In this document: positions 1 through 8,847 of the stretch, piece after piece
Position numbering within the stretch: the first letter of the stretch is position 1
Layout: every line of letters starts with the position of its first letter
Origin: Sycobia sp. Sy_11
Taxonomy: Eukaryota > Arthropoda > Insecta > Hymenoptera > Epichrysomallidae
Direction: 5' to 3'
DNA: 64,000 bases
NCBI GenBank assembly: GCA_018907035.1
Contig: JACCIC010000168.1
Coordinates: 23,501 to 87,500 of the forward strand
Notes under the pieces: generated by a model
The model's database searches: none
Told to the model about the DNA's origin: nothing
Seen by the model: only the letters and a program-made list of their open reading frames with translations
Translations under genes and position numbers: made by a program

Positions 1-607
1 TACCGTAAAGAGAGCGTGGGGTGGGTATTCTCCTCCATACATACCTCGCCCGTATATACACATATATAGTTCTTTTCCACGGATCTTAAATTCCACGCCG
101 CTCCTGATGCGTGGAATTAAAGCTTGTATGCCTGCAGTAACCCCCCCCCCCCGCGCCTCATTGGCTATCGCGTCCGAACATCCTGCGCACCGGCGCTCTT
201 CTTCTACGTAATATCAGGTAATACCGTGCATATACATATATATACACACAGTATACAATCCACATTGGCCGATATAGCAGCACGGTTCGGAAATTCCCAT
301 TTCGACCTGGTGGCGGGCGCGCGCGCGCGCCAAGTCCCGCGTCTGCGATATATACCGATCTCACGATATGCGCGCTCGTGTAACGTAAACGTCTGGCGAG
401 CTCGGCGCTAACCTTATTGGCGCGGCGCAGGGCAAATTTGCGTAGCCGACGCCGCGGGCACCTACGACCACGCACATCTTGCGCTGCTTCGTGTACGCGC
501 GCGCGCGCGCGCGCACAGTGGATTCGGGCTGGCCGCCTTGCCTCCGTACATACCCTCGAGCCGGGCCGAACGTTCGCCCCACGCGCCCATTGGGTCGTCT
601 GTTCATA

Positions 608-608
<1 letters not shown>

Positions 609-660
<52 letters not shown>
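609..660. repeat. (TA)26 microsatellite
   Basis: An uninterrupted TA run lies between CpG-rich unique sequences. Confidence 0.98.
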
Positions 661-661
<1 letters not shown>

Positions 662-1763
662 GTAATACGCGCATTATGCGCGCAACGAGTACAGCGAGCT
701 CGAAGGGACACACTCGTTGGAAAACCGATCGTTTCCGCCAGCGCCAAGAGCAATATTGATCTAGGCAAATCGAGGGAGGCATCGCGCGCTGCGAGCGAGC
801 AAAGGGAGCTGTAGGTGAGAGCCAAAAGCGTAAAATGATGCGAGCGTGTGTGCGCGCGTGTAGTGTGCATACACAAAAACGGAGCAGATGATAGAGAGTA
901 AAGTCCAGTGCAAAAACGGAATAATTAAAGAGACATCGTCCTAATGGGACTTCTCTTCCACTTTTGATGCTCCTTTATGACGGGGAATCCCCCGGTACAT
1001 TTCGTTAGCTAAAAATGTCTCTCGCTCTCTCCCTCTCTCATACACACACACACACAACAACAACAAACCATCCACACACACGCACACAAACCGCCGTACT
1101 GTCAGAACGGAACGAGACCATAATATAATATATTCGTTCTCCGGCTCCTCAGCATTTTCGCATTAGTTGATCATTGGATATGTATATAGTGTAATGTACG
1201 TATGGTAAAAAACTATTTAGAGCAAACGAGCCGACGAGAGCGGAGCGGGAAGGAAGAAAGAACCTATTCTAGAAATTTTACAGCGCCGGCATACTTGACT
1301 TTACTATGTAGGTATAGGATTTCTGACAATGTATATATATATATATATAGAAGGAGACAGGGAGAGAGAGAGAGATTGAGTTGGAAAAACGGCGATTCTT
1401 TACTGCACCTTTAAAAAGGCCATATATATTATAGAAAGCAAGAAATAGAATTGGTCTATTACTACCGGTTACTACCTAACTTTTAAAGAATTTTATGATT
1501 TTTCTTTTACGTTCGGACTGCAATTGAACTCTTTCGCGTATTATCGAAGATGTCAATTATTAATTATTAATTACCCAGTCACAGTTGGCGTCCGATTAAA
1601 TTATCAAAAAAATTTAGAATTACAAAAGCCTTTTAAATTTTAATTTATATAAGAATCTGTGATTCCCTTTTAGGTAAGACTAAGTTTTCGCTGTACCAAG
1701 TCGTTACATAGAATCCTTACTGTTTACCCGATACGGTATCGATTCGTACCGATGTTCGAATTT

Positions 1764-1787
1764 AAAAAAAAAAAAAAAAAAAAAAAA
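1764..1787. repeat. Poly(A) tract of 24 nt
   Basis: A pure A run follows TTCGAATTT. It could be the tail of a decayed retroposon, but no SINE-like body with A/B boxes is visible upstream. Confidence 0.9.
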
Positions 1788-2266
1788 TTGATTTGCCTCT
1801 ATATGTGAGTTTAAAATGTATCTGTGTATATAAAAGATATTTTGGCATGGGAAAGGACCTATTACTTTTGCTGTTTACGAAATTAAAATTTCCTATATTC
1901 TAGGAATTCAGAGTAAAGCTAATTATTAAGGCAATCAAAAAAACCATCCAATTATACTTTTCTATTATGTGTATCCCTAAAAATCTATTCCTCGTCAGCC
2001 GCAAATATATATATATATACACCGACACACACGCGCAGATACACACGATTATATACCGAGCGTTGCGCGGGCACAGATTAAAAGGCCGAAAAAAGCATCG
2101 GCGAGGCACAAATTATACGTCATCATCGAAATTACATAGTTTCCGCGCGGCGCCCCTCGCGATTAAAATTCACGCGCGCCGCTCGTCTCGCCCCGCAAGA
2201 GAACACGAACGCGCTGCGCGTGCGCGCCAGATCTCGCGTGCAGGAGGCTCTCGCCAAATTCTGGGG

Positions 2267-2324
<58 letters not shown>

Positions 2325-2325
2325 C
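2267..2325. repeat. (GA)n tract
   Basis: A near-pure GA run. It can bind GAGA-factor-like proteins in insects and is triplex-prone. Confidence 0.95.
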
Positions 2326-3313
2326 AAATTCGTGAATTGACGCCGAAACTCTAAAAAAAAAAAGAAAAAAGAAAAATAACAGACGCTTTATAAGACGCTG
2401 TGAAGAGGGATACGACGGGGAGATGAGAGAGGTGAAGCAGAAATAAAATTCCAAAAGGGAGCCGGAGCGAGAGGATAGAGCAGAAAAAGAAGTCCCAGGA
2501 AAGAGAAGTTGGCCTATCGTTATAATTCGTAGTTCTGTGGAGGAGAGGGGGGGGAGAGATAGATAGAGGAGCTTGGCTCCAGTCCTTGCGTCGATCCCCT
2601 TAACTAGCCTATATACCTATATTATATATATATATATATATATACACCGAACACCTCCTTCTCTCGAACTTTAATTTGAGAGGAGTTGGCCTTTTCAAGA
2701 GCCCCGGGATACTTTCGGCTACCCTCAGCCCCTCCCGCCTCCCCCGACCTTTCCACCCACTTCTACCTGATTCCCATCCCCTTCTTTTGACCCGAAACTA
2801 TATATATATATATATATATAGTGCGTGCAGAGAGATCTTGCGTAGCTGCGCGCGCGAGAGAGAGAGAGAGAGAGAGCGAGAGTGAGAGGGGGGGAGTCGG
2901 GAGGGAGAGGGACAGAGGCCACTTTAATATTCCTCCCATATATATAGCTCCGGGTTGTCAAGACGGCGGCGGCGCGGGCATCAAGGGCTCCCGAGGACGG
3001 CAGTACCGTAATTGAGTGGCCGGAGAGCCCCGAGCGTATAGGAATAATCCGTCCTCGTTTCGACGCTCGCCGCTGCCGCCGGCGGCGCGATGGGGCGGGG
3101 GAGGCCGGCGGGCGGGTGGCAAGGAGCTCTATTTGCTTCCCCCGGCGTTACGAAGCCGAGGGCAAGAGACGCGGGCGGGGGCTGAACTTTTACGATGCGC
3201 GTATATTTTACGGCAAACTGCGAATTCCTCATTGTGTATTGTGCACGCCTGATGTAATGATGGGACGCGCCGCCGCACTTACCTTACCGCGGTCGGACTG
3301 CTGTATGAGTGAG

Positions 3314-3316
<3 letters not shown>

Positions 3317-3353
<37 letters not shown>
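3317..3353. repeat. (AT)n tract
   Basis: A pure AT run followed by imperfect ACTATATA repeats to about 3380. Confidence 0.95.
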
Positions 3354-3356
<3 letters not shown>

Positions 3357-4110
3357 TATATACTATATATACACTATATACAAAGACATTGCGCAACGTC
3401 AACAAGTCTTTGACCCACTTACACTGTCTCCACACTTCCTCGTTCCAGCCGACTGTATTATTATTATTTTTATCCTGATTTTTGTATCTCGTAATTTTAC
3501 CTCTAAGTTTTAATTATTGAATTAGTCGAGGCTTGCGAACAATATTCCACCTTTCGTTTCATATATTTGCTGAATAATATATTTCATAAAGTCCATTCTC
3601 GTAGAGAACGTAAGCTATGTGAGAAAGGGTTACTTTCGATTCTGATTTTACGCTCGATGGAAAAACCAATTCGCGCATCGACTTTGCGTAATTAATAAAA
3701 GGTACAACTATAAAAAGTCCGAAGAACGATATGATGTGCGCTATGAATTATAAATCTTAAAGTTAATCCTATAGAGTGACTCCAGCGTGTATTGTGAAAC
3801 CATACACATGTATAATATTAATCCTAAATTGAAAGACGTGTAAATGAGAACGTACGCGAAGTCCGTTATTAACAACTTTGTCGCCATAATAATGGTAAGT
3901 GCGTCAATCGATGGCACTTGCATAACAAGGCAGTATCAAGATTTTTCATCCTTTTAAATTGAGTTTGAGTCTATATCTGTCGGTTGACGCACGTCCTAGT
4001 GAAAGGACTATTCAGTCCGTGCAAATACAAAAATAAAAAAGTAAAATAAAATAATAAATAATTAAAATACAAAATGTGAATTTTTTTCGCGAAATGATAT
4101 AATGCCGAGG

Positions 4111-4111
<1 letters not shown>

Positions 4112-4155
<44 letters not shown>
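4112..4155. repeat. (AT)22 tract
   Basis: A pure AT run in an AT-rich non-coding background. Confidence 0.95.
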
Positions 4156-4156
<1 letters not shown>

Positions 4157-5392
4157 CCCCCGCATACGCATTTCGCGTATAATTAAAAATTCAGCCAATA
4201 ATTTATGCGAGCGCATAATAAATATATCCCTATTAGTTATGGCGACATACCTAAAAAATTTTTATAAGCTCCATTGATGGGCGGCTCATAGGTTATAAAA
4301 TATTTACGGCCGATGCACCGGCCATAATGCGCTGAAGCAGCATTTACCTTTTAAGACTCATTTCATCGGGCAATGAGTCATTTTGTGTACCTATATAATA
4401 CAGAAACGCGCGCGCGCGCACACACACACATACACAGTAAAAGATTCGAAATTAATATTCTGTAATATAAATATTTATAATATCGGATGTAACTGTATTC
4501 GACTTCTATATATATTTAAGTACACGCACGTTTTTTTTTCAATCTTTCCTGTTTAATCAGATCCTCGTTGACTTAGAAGAAAATGTGTATTTAAGGTGGT
4601 GCTGATTGTCAAAAAAAAAAAAAAAAAAACCTGAAAATTTATAACTAGAATTTGTTATCAATCGATCGAACGTGTACAGAAAAAAATACCAGAATACGCG
4701 AAGATTTTGGGATGGATTTTCCTTTATACGATATATCTATTATGTATTATATAAAGCGTATAATATTGTTTCTAAATCGACTTTAACGTGAAATCCCGCG
4801 AAACTTATTCCTAGAATCATGCCTTCGTCCCAGAATAGATCAAAACAAACATACATATGTACACTGGGAAATTTTCGATAATTTATTCATTCAATAATAC
4901 CAATGAATTGAAAAATTACTTTGTAAAACAGAGACACTTAAATTCGATGGGAAAATGCATTTTACCCTTTCATATTGTATATGGCACTGGAAACATCATT
5001 ATATTTTATACAATCAAACATATAGTTTAATTAATAAAATACGAGGAGAATGAAAACGTTTACCTACGACGTACACCAAACTATTTTCATTATTGCACTT
5101 TACATTTTATAGTAGTTGTTATTATTATGATTAATTATGCCTGACCAAATGCCTAGTGACTACTCTCTTAGTTTAAGATATTTCTATATAGTTGGAATCT
5201 ATTTGATCTATAGAATATTCTTAAATATTATTCCAAATAATCATTCGCATATATATGCGAATTCTTCACACAATATATAGTCAATTCTCAACGAACCATA
5301 TCGTTCCCGTCAATTTTCGAACAACAATCTATGATTATTCACAGACTAAATTTTAATTCATCTATACAATACAAAATGTTATTCTCGATGTT

Positions 5393-5423
5393 TGTCATAT
5401 ATGATTAATTGTCATATATGATT
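5393..5423. repeat. Two direct 17-nt repeats with palindromic core
   Basis: TGTCATATATGATT occurs at 5393-5406 and again at 5410-5423. Each copy holds the palindrome TCATATATGA, a possible dimeric protein site. Confidence 0.6.
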
Positions 5424-5438
5424 CCTTAGTTTACGAAT

Positions 5439-5448
<10 letters not shown>

Positions 5449-5504
<56 letters not shown>

Positions 5505-5551
5505 TGGCATCACGAACTAAAGTTTACAGATGAAGACATATATATATATGT

Positions 5552-5625
<74 letters not shown>
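5449..5625. repeat. Clustered (TA)n arrays with internal palindrome
   Basis: TA tracts at 5449-5501, 5555-5589 and 5591-5625 surround a 22-nt perfect palindrome at 5533-5554 (arms AAGACATATAT / ATATATGTCTT). The cluster is likely to extrude cruciforms under supercoiling. Confidence 0.9.
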
Positions 5626-5628
<3 letters not shown>

Positions 5629-5810
5629 TCGTCGCACATCTATAATGTTAAAACTTGTAACTTGTAAGATACCGAATCCTATTGAATTATATAATTAAAC
5701 TGTTCAAATGATATATTGAGTTAAGCTTCTCCATGAAGTATTTTATAACAAGTTTTTATTGATGTATTACATAACTATTATCTCTATAAATTTTGTGTAG
5801 GTATATATAC

Positions 5811-5816
<6 letters not shown>

Positions 5817-5856
<40 letters not shown>
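5817..5856. repeat. (TA)20 tract
   Basis: A TA run flanked on both sides by ATAAATTAT/ATAAATTAT-type sequence. Confidence 0.95.
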
Positions 5857-5859
<3 letters not shown>

Positions 5860-6208
5860 TATACGTATATGTTTGCAAAGTACACATATATATTTTGAAC
5901 ATCAAAGACAAAGAAGTATATAGCCTTTGCCGTATGATTTGTGTACGGTGTTCACTTTAAATAAGTTGTTATATTTTATGGCATTATAATCTCTATAGTA
6001 CACGTTCATAATATATATATATATAATATATAAATTTTTTATATTGAAAATGGAATTGTATTATTACGATATACTAGTTTAACAGCCAGTAGATGGTCAC
6101 ATATTATGTAATTGTGTGTGCGTGTGTGTGTGCGCGAGCGTGTGTGTAATTAATACGTATATTTATCAAAATATTATATACTCTATTAATATTTATCAAT
6201 AGTTGAAA

Positions 6209-6240
6209 GTTTTCCGAATACTTCTTGTATTACGGAAAAC
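6209..6240. other. Short stem-loop (13 bp, one bulge)
   Basis: GTTTTCCGAATAC at 6209-6221 pairs with 6227-6240 across a TTCTT loop, with A6232 as the only bulge. It is too short for a normal pre-miRNA and has no T-run after it. Function unknown. Confidence 0.6.
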
Positions 6241-6694
6241 CATTGTTAACATAGTTAAAAACCTGACTATAATTTGTATGAAATTTAGCATACAAAAAAA
6301 ATCCACGCAGCCACATGGGGATTCGAAGAGTCCCTTCGTACATCAGGGTGGGCAACAAAAAAAAAACCGCTAAAAATTTTAGACAGCCCCCTCGGTCTAT
6401 TTGGAATGCGATCGCACATCAGGACTCGAGGAAAACATTTTTTTTTCCGAAATTGTAGCGTCGTCCTCTACTTATCAGAATCCACCCTCGCAGTCGCATA
6501 ACGAATGAAACAGACGATATTTCGTATATACATCGAAAATCCTCGACTATCCGTCGTTCATACATCACATTGTACATATATTTAATATAGAAACGGGCTG
6601 CGTCGCGGGGGTTGGCACCGTCGCACGTTATACATATGCGCCGCGCTGCAGCGACAACCCAACAACGTGCGCTCAAAGTGTAAAATATATCTAT

Positions 6695-6696
<2 letters not shown>

Positions 6697-6741
<45 letters not shown>

Positions 6742-6764
6742 CATTACATATATATATATATATA
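6697..6764. repeat. (TA)n tracts, interrupted
   Basis: Runs at 6697-6737 and 6748-6764 are separated by CATACATTA. Confidence 0.95.
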
Positions 6765-7054
6765 GATTGCCCCGCCCCTTGTACGAGGGAAAACTTAAAA
6801 ATGCCGCCGCGCCGCAACCCCGAATCGATATTCAGCGACCCGATCACGTGGCCCCCGGACCAGCGCGCGCCCCCGCCAATGGGGAGTCGCGGCTCCACCT
6901 CCCCCGCCGGGGCGCCACCTGCCGCGCAGATCGGGAACCTCGTCGAGCGCTCCGTCGGCGCGTCACCCGAGCGTCGGGGTTGAGGCGCGCTGCGCTGATG
7001 CGTATAGCAGCGCGGGACCTGGCGGCACGAGCTGGTATATACTACTGTACGGAT

Positions 7055-7056
<2 letters not shown>

Positions 7057-7085
<29 letters not shown>

Positions 7086-7120
7086 CGGGCGAGAGCGAGC
7101 CAGGTATATATGGGAGAGCG

Positions 7121-7152
<32 letters not shown>
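7057..7152. promoter_or_regulatory. Paired (GA)n tracts upstream of the F-box gene
   Basis: GA runs at about 7059-7085 and 7127-7152 flank a GA-rich spacer, roughly 500-600 nt before the candidate TATA box. In insects, GAGAG arrays recruit GAGA-factor or CLAMP-type proteins that keep promoters nucleosome-free. Use here is inferred from position. Confidence 0.4.
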
Positions 7153-7658
7153 GCAGAGTGTGAGTTTTCCGTTTCGCCCGCAGCGGCGCGGACTCCGGGC
7201 GAGGGCGCTGCCGTGCGGCGATTGCTACGCGCACTGGCTCCGCGCCGTGTATACAAGCGCGTATCGAGTGCAGCGCGCGCTACGTCTCGTGTGTGTATTA
7301 TATATACACACGGCGTGGACGTGTACCGTGGGGCTCGGCGAGTCGCGGAGCGGTGCCGAGCGGCGGCGCGAGCCCAGTGTGTGCGTGCGGAGCCGGAGCC
7401 ACGGAGCGCGCCGCTTGTATCGCCGTGCGCCAGTCTGCGGCTGGAAGCGCGCTCGGACGTTTCGCTCTGTCCGCTTTCACTCGCCCGTTGGCATTATACA
7501 TGATATTAAATACAGGTTGTGCGTTTTCTGTGTGTCTCTCTGTGCATGTGTCTGTGTGTGCGTGAGTGCGCGCGCGCTCGCGCGTCCCGTCCAACTACCA
7601 CGGCAACTACGTACACAAGGCACCACCAGTTTTTCCCGCCGTGCCGCGTGTGTGCGTG

Positions 7659-7696
7659 TATATAAACGACGACGAGATATTATCATCGTCATCATT
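7659..7696 (+). promoter_or_regulatory. Candidate core promoter (TATA box plus initiator-like motif)
   Basis: TATATAAA at 7659-7666 is followed by GTCATCATTA at 7689-7697. The A residues at 7691 and 7694 lie 30 and 33 nt after the TATAAA start, the spacing expected between a TATA box and an arthropod initiator (TCAKTY). Transcription from here would give an unspliced leader of about 1.15 kb before the F-box ATG. TATA-like strings are frequent in this window, so this is only a positional candidate. Confidence 0.25.
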
Positions 7697-7966
7697 ATTA
7701 TTATTATATGTAGTCGCGCGTTGTTGTGCAACGATCGAGAGAAGAGCGCGGCGGTAGCAGCAGCAGTAGCAACATCCCAGAGACGTTTTGTTTTTTAATT
7801 TTTTTTTTTGTTTTTCGACATCGTCGTCGCGACGCTCCCACCTACGCGAGCGTACCGACGCGCATACGCCACACGGACTGGATTGTACTCCCAAGGCACG
7901 GATAATAATCGACACGCGGAGCAGAGGGACGCTACACTTACGCATAGGTGTACGTTTTTCGAGTGT

Positions 7967-7999
7967 ATGTATAGGTATACATATACATTGCGTTCGTGA
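7967..7999 (+). promoter_or_regulatory. Upstream ORF, 10 codons
   Basis: An ATG at 7967 opens a 10-codon frame (MYRYTYTLRS) that ends with TGA at 7997-7999, in the presumed leader of the F-box gene. It matters only if the transcript starts upstream of it. Confidence 0.3.
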
Positions 8000-8179
8000 C
8001 GAATAGGAGAGTGTCCGTATAAAGTTTCGCGCGTCAGGTGCGATAACGGATAAAGCAGTGTTTTGCCCCGAATAACCAAGGAGCCGTGGTGCACGCGTTG
8101 CGCTCCGAGTTTTTTCGCGTGTGTGCACTCGGCTGAGCGAGAGAGCGAGAGGGGGGTCGTTGGAAAGGGACACACACAC

Positions 8180-8183
<4 letters not shown>

Positions 8184-8222
<39 letters not shown>
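8184..8222. repeat. (AT)n tract within presumed 5' leader
   Basis: The run is preceded by a short (CA)n at 8170-8180. In an RNA leader, (UA)n folds back on itself. Confidence 0.95.
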
Positions 8223-8224
<2 letters not shown>

Positions 8225-8325
8225 AGCAACTCGGTGTGCCAGTTTTTTTCTGTTCCGAGTTCTGATATATACATAAATATACACATATACACAGGTATAC
8301 GAACGCGGAACGTAGACGGAGAGTC

Positions 8326-8337
8326 ATGTGCTGCTAA
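8326..8337 (+). promoter_or_regulatory. Upstream ORF, 3 codons (MCC)
   Basis: ATG TGC TGC TAA lies 511 nt before the main stretch of coding begins. A very short uORF like this normally allows reinitiation downstream. Presence in the mRNA is inferred, not shown. Confidence 0.35.
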
Positions 8338-8622
8338 AAAGCCTTGATATAGAACGCGAACGGCGCACGAAATATTCCTGAACTAGTCAGAAGGACACAG
8401 GCAGCGCTCGACGAATCGACAACAACACAGCACACGAGCAGCAGCGGCAGCAGCTTTTCCTTTCACGCACACGCTCCCTCGTGTACTCGGCTGCCGTCGC
8501 GCGTGTTTCGCGTCGTTGCCTCCCGCGCCTCGCCTCCCCAGCGCCCGTCGTGCGATCCACCGCGGAAAAATCGCCAACGTCGCCGATCTTGGGCCGGTGA
8601 ACTGGCCGATAAGACAGCGGCC

Positions 8623-8643
8623 ATGACGAGCCTACGCTCCTAA
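8623..8643 (+). promoter_or_regulatory. Upstream ORF, 6 codons (MTSLRS), good Kozak context
   Basis: The context GCGGCCATGA at 8617-8626 has G at -3. The frame is six codons and stops with TAA at 8641-8643, leaving 204 nt to the F-box start with no further ATG. That spacing suits reinitiation, so this is the uORF most likely to tune translation of the F-box protein. Confidence 0.4.
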
Positions 8644-8847
8644 AGCCGTCGTCGGTCACCGCGGCGGATCCCGCGGCAAGGGTAGAATCAAGGGAGCACG
8701 CGGCCTCCGGGAGTCGCAAGTCGCCAGCCGTCCTACGCTAACCCGTCCCGAGCCGCAGCAGGCCCAGTCCGGCCGTCGCTTCGGGCTCGAGCGCGCGACC
8801 AGGCGTTAACCTGGCGTCGTCGCGCGCACACGTCCCGTCGTCCTAGC

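Larger units (their letters stand above)
1..6589. other. Non-coding, microsatellite-bearing flank without a gene
   Basis: Mixed composition up to about 3.4 kb, with (CG)n and (GA)n patches, then strongly AT-rich unique sequence. Open frames here come from (TA)n, (GA)n and CpG runs. A hairpin at 6209-6240 and a repeat cluster at 5449-5625 are listed separately. No exon, tRNA or transposon was recognised. Confidence 0.7.
6590..7658. other. GC/CpG-rich region upstream of the F-box gene
   Basis: Base composition switches sharply from AT-rich to CpG-rich near 6.6 kb. The block contains (TA)n tracts at 6697-6764 and two GA tracts. Long minus-strand frames here are dominated by SLSLSL and IYIYIY translations of the repeats and are not genes. 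It probably holds proximal regulatory DNA of the F-box gene. Confidence 0.5.
7694..8847 (+). promoter_or_regulatory. Probable 5' leader of the F-box gene
   Basis: This GC- and CpG-rich sequence lies directly upstream of the start codon. It carries a (TA)n tract at 8184-8222 and short upstream ORFs (see separate entries). I see no confident intron, although a leader this long may be spliced. Long frames here on both strands are explained by low stop-codon frequency in GC-rich or dinucleotide sequence. Confidence 0.4.

Noticed and set aside
6419..7234. 271-codon minus-strand ORF
   Set aside because: The product consists of [12 protein letters not shown] and GC-rich translations of repeats, and no domain is present. 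It overlaps the probable upstream regulatory region of the F-box gene.
8018..8036. TATAAA at 8018 with TCAGG at 8034 as core promoter
   Set aside because: The spacing is only about 18 nt, too short for a TATA/initiator pair.
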